In this document: positions 37,059-45,811 of the stretch, piece after piece
Layout of the letters: every line of letters begins with the position of its first letter
How positions within the stretch are numbered: position 1 is the first letter of the stretch
Source of the DNA: Desemzia sp. RIT 804
GTDB taxonomy: Bacteria; Bacillota; Bacilli; Lactobacillales; Carnobacteriaceae
Reading direction: 5' to 3'
NCBI RefSeq assembly: GCF_016892605.1
Contig: NZ_JAFEMV010000005.1
Coordinates: 216,218 to 280,217 of the forward strand
DNA length: 64,000 nt
Position numbers and translations under genes: made by a program
The notes under the pieces: model-generated
Database searches by the model: none
Told to the model about the DNA's origin: nothing
Seen by the model: the letters and a program-made list of their open reading frames with translations, nothing else

Positions 37059-37185
37059 TTTGATGCAAGGGGTAAATGTGCAATTTAAGCACACTCTTAA
37101 TCAAATAGACAGACAGTTGTGTCTAAATTATTGTAATGGAGTTTTTTTAAAAAAACGGATAAAGATAAAATAATTTTTGTTCTAT

Positions 37186-37412
37186 TTAAAAAGCATCAAA
37201 AATCTCCGTTACGATATCAAACCAAGTCAACCAGAAATCTCTAAACCATTTCTTCTTTTTTCTTGAGCAGATAAGTGAGAATGATGATTAACTAAATTCC
37301 ATGTGGCATAGATGCCTTCAATCACAATACCTAAAAAACAAGAACCAGTAAGATAAACACCAAACCGTCTTCCAAATTTGATTCCCCCTGTAATTAAATT
37401 CAGATTGAGCAC
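37186..37412 (-). pseudogene. Small aromatic-rich membrane protein, probably frameshifted
   Basis: From GTG 37412 the minus strand encodes VLNLNLITGGIKFGRRFG, then a hydrophobic helix (VYLTGSCFLGIVIEGIYATW), then NLVNHHSHLSAQEK, and stops at 37227. In another frame the same strand continues without a break as KKKKWFRDFWLTWFDIV followed by TEIFDAF and a stop at 37186-37188. The switch point lies in the A-rich run near 37262. The composite looks like one small protein split by an indel. I cannot name a family, the start lacks a good ribosome site, and a real short protein ending at 37227 is possible. Confidence 0.3.
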
Positions 37413-37547
37413 TTTTTCTAAATTTATTTTACCATTAAGATAAACAAAGAGGCAGTATAGATTTTGAAATAAGATAGCTTATTTAGAAAAACACTGACTT
37501 CTATATAAAAACGAAATGTTTAGTTAAGAAAAAAAAGATACAACAAG

Positions 37548-37603
37548 AGTTGAGGCTGGTTTATATTCAATAGTCATAACGTCTTTTGTACCGCTCTCAA
37601 CTT
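37548..37603 (-). repeat. Interspersed repeat copy A
   Basis: Read on the minus strand it carries AGTTGAGAGCGG, CAAAAGACGTT, TGAC and ATTGAATATAAACCAG, ending in CCAGCCTCAACT. It matches copies B and C on the plus strand. The ends AGTTGAG/CTCAACT pair. Confidence 0.7.
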
Positions 37604-37767
37604 CTATTGTATGCATATATGAAGAACGTCACCGCTTATGAGCTGTTACCTTTCATTACATATCAAGAATAAAGTATACTTAATTGTGAGGAAAGAATAA
37701 GCTGATTAAAGGCAATTCAATAAACATTTGCCAATGAAAAAAAGATTTAATAGAAGAGGTGAGAGGT

Positions 37768-38685
37768 ATGTTTACCGATCGGCGATTGACTGAGGCTTAT
37801 GAAAACGCAAGAGTAGAAGAATTTGATGATAATTCGAAGTATGTATTCATGAGTGATGTTCATAGAGGAGACGGAAGTTTATCGGATGAATTTACTAGAA
37901 ACCGTGATATTTATCTATACGCTTTACAGCATTATTATCGAAATGACTATACGTATGTGGAAGCAGGCGACGGAGATGAGATGTTAGAATACTCAAATTT
38001 TGAACATACGAAAAATGCGCATCCTGCTGTATATGATACGATCAAGAAATTTTTTGATGAGGATCGGTTGGTAAAGATTTACGGGAATCATGATATTTTT
38101 TTAAAGTATCCTTCATATGTAAAAAAGAATTATTATACGAATTACGATGAATACAACGAAGTGTTTTTTGACTTTTTGAAAGATCTTGAACCAGTAGAGG
38201 CTTTAGTTTTGAAACACAAACAAACAGGACAGGAAATTTTAACGGTGCATGGACATCAAGGAGATGCACCTAATGATCAATTTTGGAGATTAACGATGCT
38301 TTCATTGAAGTATTTTTGGCGGTTTCTACATGCCTTTGGTATTCGAAATCCTTCCAGCCCAGTAAAAAATGTCAGTAAACGGCACAAAGTAGAAAAAAAC
38401 TACAATAAATGGATCGAAAAACATAAAATGATGTTGATTTGCGGACATACACATCGATTCAAATACCCTAAGAAAAAAGATCATCCTTATTTCAATACAG
38501 GGTGCTGCATTTACCCAACTATTATCACGGCCATTGAAATCAAAAATGGTATGGTGCAATTGGTCCGTTGGAAAGTCAAAGCGACGCGAAATGGTGTTTT
38601 AAACATTGAACGAGAAATTATGAGGGGACCAGAATCTGTATCTGATTTTGATATCCGTGAGGGGTATACCGGTGCTGTAAACTAG
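37768..38685 (+). CDS. Calcineurin-like metallophosphoesterase
   Basis: A 305-residue enzyme with the complete metal-binding set of the family: Asp30 and His32 (MSDVHRGDG), AGDGDEM, GNHD, VHGHQGD and CGHTHR. A two-metal hydrolytic centre is thus expected. It resembles the UDP-2,3-diacylglucosamine hydrolase/serine-threonine phosphatase branch, but no lipid A pathway exists in such Gram-positives, so the substrate is unknown. ATG 37768 is preferred over the in-frame GTG at 37759, which lies within the AGAGGTGAGAGG ribosome region. Single gene with terminator. Confidence 0.85.
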   Translation: MFTDRRLTEAYENARVEEFDDNSKYVFMSDVHRGDGSLSDEFTRNRDIYLYALQHYYRNDYTYVEAGDGDEMLEYSNFEHTKNAHPAVYDTIKKFFDEDRLVKIYGNHDIFLKYPSYVKKNYYTNYDEYNEVFFDFLKDLEPVEALVLKHKQTGQEILTVHGHQGDAPNDQFWRLTMLSLKYFWRFLHAFGIRNPSSPVKNVSKRHKVEKNYNKWIEKHKMMLICGHTHRFKYPKKKDHPYFNTGCCIYPTIITAIEIKNGMVQLVRWKVKATRNGVLNIEREIMRGPESVSDFDIREGYTGAVN

Positions 38686-38696
38686 TAAGGCCAATA

Positions 38697-38753
38697 AAGT
38701 AGACTGAACCTTAGAAGAATTCTTCAACTGAGGTTCAGTTTACTTTTTATTCT
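38697..38753 (+). terminator. Terminator after the metallophosphoesterase gene
   Basis: AAGTAGACTGAACCT pairs with AGGTTCAGTTTACTT, followed by TTTATT. Confidence 0.85.
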
Positions 38754-38810
38754 CTAAGAAAAATAGGGTATACTGGTTAATGTATAAACTATAGGACGAT
38801 GGAGGAAATT

Positions 38811-39317
38811 ATGAATAATAATGATCGTTTGATCCGTTTGCGTTATGCATTGGATATCAAAGAAACAGATATGATAGAGATATTTAAATTAGGTGGTATT
38901 AAGGTCACTAAAGAAGAAGTGAAAAAAATGTTGGTCAATCCTGAAAGAACGGAAGAGGATGAAGTCATTGATCCAGATTCATTTATAGAATTGGATAATA
39001 CAACTTTAATTGCCTTTTTAAATGGTCTGATCACCATTAAGCGGGGAAAAAAAGAAACCAGCTCAAATGAGCCCCCAAAACCAGAAGCACCATTGAAAAA
39101 TGCTTTAAGTATCAATAATGTCATGCTCAAAAAACTGAAAATCGCTCTTTCTTTAACCAGTGAAGACGTATTGGAAATTCTTTATGATGCAGGTGTGGAC
39201 ATTGGTAAAACAGAGCTGAGTGCTTTATTGAGAAAAGAAGGGCACCGTAATTACAAAGTTTGTTTGGATCGTTATGCTAGAAATTTCCTTAAAGGGCTAG
39301 CGTTAAATTACCGATAA
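38811..39317 (+). CDS. DUF1456 (YehS-like) protein
   Basis: A 168-residue protein made of two similar halves of about 70 residues. Each begins with a short basic helix and a DxxEIF/LEILYDAG-type segment (RLRYALDIKETDMIEIFKLGG; KLKIALSLTSEDVLEILYDAG). This internal duplication is characteristic of DUF1456. The family function is unknown. ATG 38811 (MNNNDRLIRLRYALD) has GGAGG 7 bp upstream; an earlier in-frame ATG overlaps that site. Single gene with terminator. Confidence 0.88.
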   Translation: MNNNDRLIRLRYALDIKETDMIEIFKLGGIKVTKEEVKKMLVNPERTEEDEVIDPDSFIELDNTTLIAFLNGLITIKRGKKETSSNEPPKPEAPLKNALSINNVMLKKLKIALSLTSEDVLEILYDAGVDIGKTELSALLRKEGHRNYKVCLDRYARNFLKGLALNYR

Positions 39318-39329
39318 TCAAAAAAGCTG

Positions 39330-39372
39330 TTAGACTATACAAGTTGTTTCGTATAATCTAACGGTTTTTTTT
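39330..39372 (+). terminator. Terminator after the DUF1456 gene
   Basis: GTTAGACTATAC pairs with GTATAATCTAAC, followed by GGTTTTTTTT. Confidence 0.85.
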
Positions 39373-39513
39373 GTGTAAACATATTGTAAAGTTTAAGTTA
39401 AGAAAACTCTCATAAAAGTGAAGAAGTTGTTTTTTTTTGTTCCGTTAGACACTATTATAGGAGCTAGAGGCAATTTTTTATATTTGTTTATTAGGACACA
39501 TGGAGGGTTACCA

Positions 39514-41244
39514 TTGGATATTCAAGAAATGCTATTTCAATTCTTCGGAGGCTTAGGAATCTTTCTTTTCGGTTTAAAATATATGGGAGATGGATTACAA
39601 CGATCTGCTGGAGATAATTTAAGAGATATATTAAATACATTTACTTCAACGCCGCTAAGAGCTATATTAGCTGGTATTGTGGTTACTGCTTTAATTCAAA
39701 GTAGTTCAGGTACTACTGTACTTGCTGTTGGATTGGTTAGTGCAGGATTTATGACTTTGAAGCAAGCTATCGGAGTTATCATGGGAGCAAATGTTGGTAC
39801 AACGGTCACAGCTTTTATTATAGGGATCGATATTGGGGCCTATGCACTTCCTATTTTAGCTGTGGGGGCTTTATTGCTATTTTTCTTTAAAAAGCCTTCT
39901 ATTAATAGTATGGGGCAAATCATTTTTGGTTTTGGAGCCTTATTTTATGGATTAGAATTGATGGGTTCAGGTATGGCACCATTAGAAAACTTGCCTCAAT
40001 TTAGAGATTTGATGATGCAGTTGTCAGATAACCCATTTTTAGGAGTTTTTGCTGGTACTGGTTTGACATTAGTTCTTCAAAGTTCCAGTGCAACTATCGG
40101 AATATTACAAGAGCTGTATGCACATGGCAGCATTGCTTTAGAAGGGGCGCTCCCAGTTTTATTTGGAAACAATATTGGAACAACTATCACAGCTATATTA
40201 GCAGCTATCGGTACAAGTGTTGCAGCTAAGAGAACTGCAGCATCACATGTGATTTTCAATTTAGTCGGAACGGTTTTGGTGATGTTGGTTTTGCATCCAT
40301 TTACAGAAATGATTATTTACCTGGGCGGATTACTTAACTTAAATCCAGAAATGCAGCTTGCTTTTGCTCACGGATTGTTCAATATTGCCAATGTATTGAT
40401 CCAGATGTGGTTTATCAACCAAATCGCAGATGTAGTATGCAAAATAGTTCCTAATGATGAATCAGAACTCAGCTACGAAAATTCACATCTAGATCAAACA
40501 CTTATCCAAAGTTCACCAGCTATGGCTTTAAATCAAGCTAAAAATGAAGTGGGCCAAATGGGGCAATTTGTATTAGAAGAATTCCATGAAATGTTTTCTT
40601 ACTATCGTAAACAAGATGAAAAAAGCAAAGAGAACACAATGAAGTTAGAAGAAATCGTCAATCAAACAGATATTCAAATCACTGAATACTTAATGTTGTT
40701 GTCTAATGTAGAATTACCTCTTCAAAATACAAGTGAACACGTAATGATGATGGAAATCACTAAGTATCTTGAACGTATCGGTGATCATTGTGAAAGCATC
40801 TTAAAAAATGTAAGAGAAGCCGCACAGGCTGCTAAAAAGAATAAAAAGAGTAAAAAGAATCTAGACAATACTGAGAGAGAAAAAGTATTTTATGACCCTG
40901 ATTTAGTAGCTTTATTTAAATTAGTGCAAAAAAATGTAGAAGATGCAGTCTCAGCTTATAAAACAGATAGTTTTTCTCTAGCAGGAACGGTCATTCAACG
41001 AGAAAAAGAGGTGAATAAGCTAGAATATGAGATTCGTGAAAAATATATAGAGCGATTGAATAACGGTGTTGGAATACCTTCAGATGGTATTCTTTTCGTA
41101 GATATCGTATCTAATTTAGAGCGTATTAGTGATCATTCGGTAAAAATAGCTAAGCATACTCTCGGCATACGTTATCCGCATCAGCAGCAACAAAAAGGTT
41201 TGTTTATCAAAGCGGAAGAAACAGCCACTCTAGAAACAGTATAA
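39514..41244 (+). CDS. Na+/phosphate cotransporter family protein with PhoU-like domain
   Basis: A 576-residue NptA/YjbB-type protein. It has two inverted repeats, each carrying a QSSS motif (ALIQSSSGTTVLAVGLV and LVLQSSSATIGILQ), which form the substrate and Na+ site of the SLC34/NptA fold. The C-terminal 200 residues are helical, with two PhoU-like repeats (EITKYLERIGDHCESI; IVSNLERISDHSVKI). TTG 39514 is preferred since GGAGGG lies 6 bp before it; the longer frame from 39418 has no ribosome site. Probably imports or exports phosphate. Confidence 0.85.
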   Translation: MDIQEMLFQFFGGLGIFLFGLKYMGDGLQRSAGDNLRDILNTFTSTPLRAILAGIVVTALIQSSSGTTVLAVGLVSAGFMTLKQAIGVIMGANVGTTVTAFIIGIDIGAYALPILAVGALLLFFFKKPSINSMGQIIFGFGALFYGLELMGSGMAPLENLPQFRDLMMQLSDNPFLGVFAGTGLTLVLQSSSATIGILQELYAHGSIALEGALPVLFGNNIGTTITAILAAIGTSVAAKRTAASHVIFNLVGTVLVMLVLHPFTEMIIYLGGLLNLNPEMQLAFAHGLFNIANVLIQMWFINQIADVVCKIVPNDESELSYENSHLDQTLIQSSPAMALNQAKNEVGQMGQFVLEEFHEMFSYYRKQDEKSKENTMKLEEIVNQTDIQITEYLMLLSNVELPLQNTSEHVMMMEITKYLERIGDHCESILKNVREAAQAAKKNKKSKKNLDNTEREKVFYDPDLVALFKLVQKNVEDAVSAYKTDSFSLAGTVIQREKEVNKLEYEIREKYIERLNNGVGIPSDGILFVDIVSNLERISDHSVKIAKHTLGIRYPHQQQQKGLFIKAEETATLETV

Positions 41245-41247
41245 TTT

Positions 41248-41348
41248 GAAAAAGAAAGCGAAACAAACGGCGTTTTGACTACTGAATAAGAAAGAACTCC
41301 CATTATGAGATGCTTTTACTCTTAATGGGAGTTCTTTCTCTAAGCATG
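41248..41348 (+). repeat. Interspersed repeat copy B
   Basis: Carries GAAAGCG, CAAACGGCGTTTTGACTACT and GAATA, then a strong hairpin (AAGAACTCCCATT with TAATGGGAGTTCTT, 41288-41339) whose loop contains ATGAGATGCTTTT, as in copy C. It can terminate the phosphate transporter transcript. Confidence 0.7.
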
Positions 41349-41430
41349 TTATCAGACTGTGGGAACAGGTTTAAAATGCAATCTAGAGACTAAAAGAAAG
41401 CGCTTTATATTTATTCTATTACCTTTTGGA

Positions 41431-41443
41431 AAAGTTCGTATTT
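41431..41443 (-). promoter_or_regulatory. PurBox-like site upstream of the nucleosidase-like gene
   Basis: The minus strand reads AAATACGAACTTT, one mismatch from the PurBox AWWWCCGAACWWT, 118 bp before the start codon. Confidence 0.4.
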
Positions 41444-41560
41444 TAATAGCATAATAGATTGATTAATCTTTTTCATTCCTTTATATTAATAATAAAGCGA
41501 AATAAAATGTGGGTTTATCGTTAATTAATTCGTTTTTTATTAAAAAGGAGATGGAAATTA

Positions 41561-42337
41561 GTGCAAAAACAAACAGTCATTGCTATCCAAGGAGCTATGG
41601 ATGGAGAAATCGCAGTTCTTTTAGAAGCTATGCAAACTTATACAGAAGAAAAACATGGAAGTTATTCTTTTTTTCTAGGAGAAGTTGAAAAGATACCATT
41701 AGTGGTGTCTAGGACAGAAATAGGAATGGTTAATGCAGCAGCAGCTACTGCATTATTGATTGATAAATACCAGCCTTCAGTGATCATTAATCAAGGAACA
41801 GCTGGAGGACATGATCCTCAATTGAACGTTTTTGATACTATAATCGGTAAAGAAATCGTACATATCAATAACTTTGTATCCAACCATTTGGAAGAAGGGG
41901 AAGGAATGTCTCCTGAATCCTGGGTCCCGATGCAAACTTTTGTAAGAGAAGAAAATAATAAATTGAAAGATGTTTTTGTATTTGAGAGTGATTCAGAACT
42001 TGTTAAGGTTGCGCTAGAGTTGGGACCAGAATACACTAACGGAAAAGTTGTAGAAGGAAGAATTGGAACTGCGGATTTTTGGAATCGAGAAATCGATCGT
42101 ATCAACTGGTTGCATGAAAAATTTCAAACCCGTGGGGAGGAAATGGAAGCCTATGCGGTAGCGCAAATTGCCCGAGCATTCAATACTCCATTCCTTTCGA
42201 TCCGTACCATTTCAAATTCTGAAATAACTCAAGAATACATTGAAGATTTAGATACAGCAGGAAAGTATTGTGCTGAATTTAGTTTACTTGTCGCTAAGAC
42301 TATTTATCAACAAAATTTAGTGTTGCAAACACGCTGA
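41561..42337 (+). CDS. 5'-methylthioadenosine/S-adenosylhomocysteine nucleosidase-like protein
   Basis: A 258-residue phosphorylase/nucleosidase-fold protein. The MDGEIAVLLEAM start resembles the MTAN pattern, VVSRTEIGMVNAAAATALL is the family core, NQGTAGGHD matches the ribose/base region, and EEMEAYAVAQIARAFNTPF with a nearby catalytic-type SEIT segment fits. It is longer than typical Pfs (about 230). GTG start behind AAAGGAG. Expected reaction: release of adenine from MTA or SAH, which would feed the adenine deaminase encoded 14 kb upstream. It could be a divergent paralogue with another nucleoside substrate. Confidence 0.8.
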   Translation: MQKQTVIAIQGAMDGEIAVLLEAMQTYTEEKHGSYSFFLGEVEKIPLVVSRTEIGMVNAAAATALLIDKYQPSVIINQGTAGGHDPQLNVFDTIIGKEIVHINNFVSNHLEEGEGMSPESWVPMQTFVREENNKLKDVFVFESDSELVKVALELGPEYTNGKVVEGRIGTADFWNREIDRINWLHEKFQTRGEEMEAYAVAQIARAFNTPFLSIRTISNSEITQEYIEDLDTAGKYCAEFSLLVAKTIYQQNLVLQTR

Positions 42338-42518
42338 AAAAACGAGAGCGGGCCAAAAGACGTTTTGACCATTGAATATAAGCCAGTCTCCCCTTATGAG
42401 ATGCTTTTTCTCATAAGGGGAGGCTGGCTTATAGGCGTGTAGTTAGGCTTTTTGAAGGTGTTTAAAAGCACCTAATTAGTATATGGCAGAGATAAAGTCT
42501 ATTGTCCCAGCCTCGTTT
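42338..42518 (+). repeat. Interspersed repeat copy C (full-length)
   Basis: Outer arms AAACGAGAGCGGGCCAAAAG (from about 42340) and TTGTCCCAGCCTCGTTT (42502-42518) are largely complementary. Inside lie GACGTTTTGACCATTGAATA and a strong hairpin (TATAAGCCAGTCTCCCC with its complement ending at 42433). Convergent genes flank it, so it can serve as a bidirectional terminator. Confidence 0.75.
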
Positions 42519-42538
42519 CCTACGTTTAGTCAAGAAAC

Positions 42539-44773
42539 TTATAGTGATTGACTGGTTAAATTTTGCTGGAGCTCTTCAAAAACAGAGAGCATTTCTATAA
42601 GAACTTCGCTTTGCTGAGAAGAGGCAGCTTTTATTTCTATAGGGGGAGCGTAATTCACTTCTTCTAGTAATTGAATAAAAGCTAGAATAGCCGGTTCTTT
42701 TCTCGGTACTAAAAGAATCAACTGTTCAAAGTACTGACGCATGGTTTGATTAGGCCGAAGCTTCCATTTTGTTTTGAACAACCGCATAACTAAATTTAAT
42801 TGCTGTTGCAACGTCAGTAAATGAGTAAGCAACAGTTTTTTTACCAACCAAATAAGGATAGACCAACGCTTAAGAATGCCCGTAAGAGCCACAACTACTA
42901 GTATAACGAAAATCATCAGTTTACTTGTATGTTGGCTGAACCAACTTTCATTTGCAATGGCAGTTGAGCTTTCATCTTCTTGAGTAGCCGATTCAGAGGT
43001 TGCGTCTTGAGAACTTTCGGTAGAGTTTTCAGATGGTTCCACAGCTTCATCCTGCTGTTCTTCTTCTGGAGCGATGGTGTCGTCAAAATCCTCTTCTAAA
43101 GCTGTTTCATCTGTAAGTGGTTGGTCGAAGGGCGGAGTAGGCTCAAACGGAACCCAGCCATAGTCCGTAAAGTAAATTTCAGGCCACGAATGAGCATTAG
43201 CATTGGACACCTCATAATAAGTTTCCTCTTCATCAGTTATCTCTTCACCGCTGTTGAATCCTTTTGCCCAACGAGTAGGGATGCCTAAAGCACGGCATAA
43301 TACGACCATAGCTGTCGAATAATTATCGCAATAACCAACCTTGGTATCAAAAAGAAAGTGATCCACGTAATCCCGACCTTCTGGAATGTAAGCAGCTTCG
43401 GACACGCTGTAGCGGAATCCCCCGTCTTCCTTTAGATACTGTTCTATTGCACGAACTTGCTCATATGGTGTAGTGGCACCTTCTGTAATGGAATAAGCTA
43501 GTTCGATCACTCGTTCTGGCAGTTCATTTGGCAATTGAGTGTAGGTATCGTAAAAAATATCCCCTAAATTTTCGTTCATAGAAGTTGCTTCAGAAATATC
43601 AGGATCAAATTCTCTAGGAGATACAATAAGCGTATAGGCATCAACCAAGTCTTCAGCATCTTCTAAAATGTATTGTTGAGTAGGTATTTCTATTAATAAA
43701 TCAATATTTTCAGTCTGTTCACCGAAATCAAAGAAAAGAGTGCCATAGGTATGTGGGATATAGGAAAAAGACTCACTCAACTCAATATCGATTTCTTGTA
43801 TCTCGATATTGCTTTGTTCTGCATCGAATAATTCATACATAGATAAATCAACGGGAACGTAATCTTGTCGTGAAGTTTCCCAACCTTTTCCAGTATAAAT
43901 TTCTTTGGATTCAATCAGCCAATAATGCGGTTGCGAAGTATGAGCAATAAAAACGGTATTGTGTCTTTGAGTAAGCGGACCACCTAAATTAGAGTCATTT
44001 TCACTAAATCCGCTTCGAGAGGAAACTCCTCCAGGGCTGTAACGATCGATCCACTCATAGAAACCTTTTTCCTCTAATGATTCATGATACACATCAGCTT
44101 GAGAAATCGTCCATTCTTGCTGCTGAGTCAGATTTTTCACGCCCCATAAAGAAACTCTAGTGAATAAAATTCCTCCAACAGTTAGCAACAGTAAGGAAAA
44201 GAAAGAATTTCGCCAACTGCCTGTTGCTTTTATACGAGCTACCCCTATCAGTAGAAATCCAAACAACAAAGTCGAAATGACGGTGTCAAATAGATCGGTA
44301 GTGGTAAAAGCTTGGAGTATCAGTAAATACCCTAAGCCTGTAAAAAAAGCTGGGTAGGGATTGAATATCTTTAATAAAGCAAAGCTAATGACCAAAAGTA
44401 AACTAATGATCAACAGCAAACTCAAGATATTGGGTAAAATAGTAATCTCCCCAGAAATCATTTGAGCAAATGGCTGTAGGAATTCATTCAAAAAAAGTTG
44501 AAACCAGATCTGACTAAAAGATTGCTGTAATGGAAAGTAGGTATAGATAAGGTAAAGACTGGAGATGAGTTGGATAGGCAACCAGAGATACCATTTGGGC
44601 AAGAATATAAAAATCAATTGGACAAATATAAAGTAAATAAGGAGGGGTCTTGAAAAATAAAAATCATTTAACTGAACAAACAGCTGAAGTATAGGAGAAA
44701 ATAAAGCTATATTGGCTGCAGCCAAGCACAATTTTTTTAAAAGAGTCAACAAATATTCTTTTGTGAGAGTCAA
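42539..44773 (-). CDS. Transglutaminase-like membrane protein (TgpA-type)
   Basis: A 744-residue protein with about six N-terminal membrane helices (residues 1-215). A large extracellular region carries a transglutaminase core: Cys at about 482 (GYCDNYSTAMVVLCRALGIPTRWAKG), then NAHSWPEIYF with the histidine and GWVPFEPTPP with the aspartate. A Glu/Ser-rich stretch precedes a last membrane helix and a cytoplasmic DUF4129-like tail. It forms the classical operon with MoxR and DUF58 proteins, being the last gene of the three. It may cross-link or cleave surface proteins or peptidoglycan peptides; the substrate is unknown. Confidence 0.9.
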   Translation of the reverse strand: MTLTKEYLLTLLKKLCLAAANIALFSPILQLFVQLNDFYFSRPLLIYFIFVQLIFIFLPKWYLWLPIQLISSLYLIYTYFPLQQSFSQIWFQLFLNEFLQPFAQMISGEITILPNILSLLLIISLLLVISFALLKIFNPYPAFFTGLGYLLILQAFTTTDLFDTVISTLLFGFLLIGVARIKATGSWRNSFFSLLLLTVGGILFTRVSLWGVKNLTQQQEWTISQADVYHESLEEKGFYEWIDRYSPGGVSSRSGFSENDSNLGGPLTQRHNTVFIAHTSQPHYWLIESKEIYTGKGWETSRQDYVPVDLSMYELFDAEQSNIEIQEIDIELSESFSYIPHTYGTLFFDFGEQTENIDLLIEIPTQQYILEDAEDLVDAYTLIVSPREFDPDISEATSMNENLGDIFYDTYTQLPNELPERVIELAYSITEGATTPYEQVRAIEQYLKEDGGFRYSVSEAAYIPEGRDYVDHFLFDTKVGYCDNYSTAMVVLCRALGIPTRWAKGFNSGEEITDEEETYYEVSNANAHSWPEIYFTDYGWVPFEPTPPFDQPLTDETALEEDFDDTIAPEEEQQDEAVEPSENSTESSQDATSESATQEDESSTAIANESWFSQHTSKLMIFVILVVVALTGILKRWSILIWLVKKLLLTHLLTLQQQLNLVMRLFKTKWKLRPNQTMRQYFEQLILLVPRKEPAILAFIQLLEEVNYAPPIEIKAASSQQSEVLIEMLSVFEELQQNLTSQSL

Positions 44774-45811
44774 TTAGTTCCCTCCTATGTGTAAATTGGT
44801 CAGCGTGTCTTCGCTCAAAAAGAAACTTGTTTTTACTTGTGAATCTTCAATAGAAGAGACAACTCTGTCTGGGGCTACGATGATCTTTTTACCATTTTTC
44901 GGCAATTGATTGTCCCAAACAGACAAGAGAGGGGTTAAGCGTGTTGTTGGTTGGACGGTTAAAAAATTTTTGCCCCCTTGTTGAAGAAGCAATTGTTCAT
45001 CATATTCACCCACTATAAAAAGTTGTATATTTTGAAAACGACTCAATTCTAAATAAAGACTATACGTCAAGCTAAGCAATTCCTCAAATTGAGGTGACTG
45101 GTACCCTAGAAAAATCAGGTTTAAAGGGGTATTTGTTTCTTGATCGTAGTCTTTTACCATCAATGTTTGCTTTTTAAAACTAGTCTTCCAATCAATATCC
45201 TTTAAAGCATCTTGCTGCTGATGTTCTCGTAATTGACGAAAATTAGCGGCATCTTGAGCAGAAAATCGTTTCAACTCCAATTTTGCATCTAATTTTTTTA
45301 CTGTTCCATGCAGTAAAGTTGAATAAATCACGTCCGGATATATCTCTAGATCAACTGGAATCTGCTTTTTAGCCTGGTGAGTAAAGAATCCCAAGATATC
45401 TTTTCCAGAAGTACGCAGCAAAAGTTTTTTATGGTTCCCTCTGGGCAAATGGATAGCAGAAAAAGAAGCTGATACCTTGTGTTTAAATAAACTGGGCACT
45501 TCTGTAGAAAAGGACTTTTCCTTTACACTGATCACTATGGTCAAATAGGGAATCAAGATCGGTAAGAAGCCTTTTGTTTTCAAATTCAACTGGCTATTCA
45601 GCTCATGCTGTTGATTTTTTGAGACTTCAAATTGAGCTTTTCCCCATAGAATAAAAGTACTCAAAAGAGATGCTAGTAGAATAACCGTAAAAAAATAAAA
45701 TACGACCCATGAAACAGGAGTGGGAAAAGTAAGCGTGTAGATAAAAAGTGCACCATACAAAATACTCCACCAAATTTTTTTCAGAATGAGAAATAATTTA
45801 CGACCATTCAT
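44774..45811 (-). CDS. DUF58 domain protein
   Basis: A 345-residue protein with two N-terminal hydrophobic helices (about 12-32 and 35-55). The DUF58 core has LREHQQQDALKDIDWKTS and LMVKDYDQE. DUF58 is a degenerate von Willebrand A-like fold that works with MoxR ATPases. It abuts the transglutaminase gene without a gap and shares one base with the moxR gene, so the three are co-translated. Likely a membrane-side assembly or chaperone factor for the transglutaminase protein (inference). Confidence 0.88.
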   Translation of the reverse strand: MNGRKLFLILKKIWWSILYGALFIYTLTFPTPVSWVVFYFFTVILLASLLSTFILWGKAQFEVSKNQQHELNSQLNLKTKGFLPILIPYLTIVISVKEKSFSTEVPSLFKHKVSASFSAIHLPRGNHKKLLLRTSGKDILGFFTHQAKKQIPVDLEIYPDVIYSTLLHGTVKKLDAKLELKRFSAQDAANFRQLREHQQQDALKDIDWKTSFKKQTLMVKDYDQETNTPLNLIFLGYQSPQFEELLSLTYSLYLELSRFQNIQLFIVGEYDEQLLLQQGGKNFLTVQPTTRLTPLLSVWDNQLPKNGKKIIVAPDRVVSSIEDSQVKTSFFLSEDTLTNLHIGGN

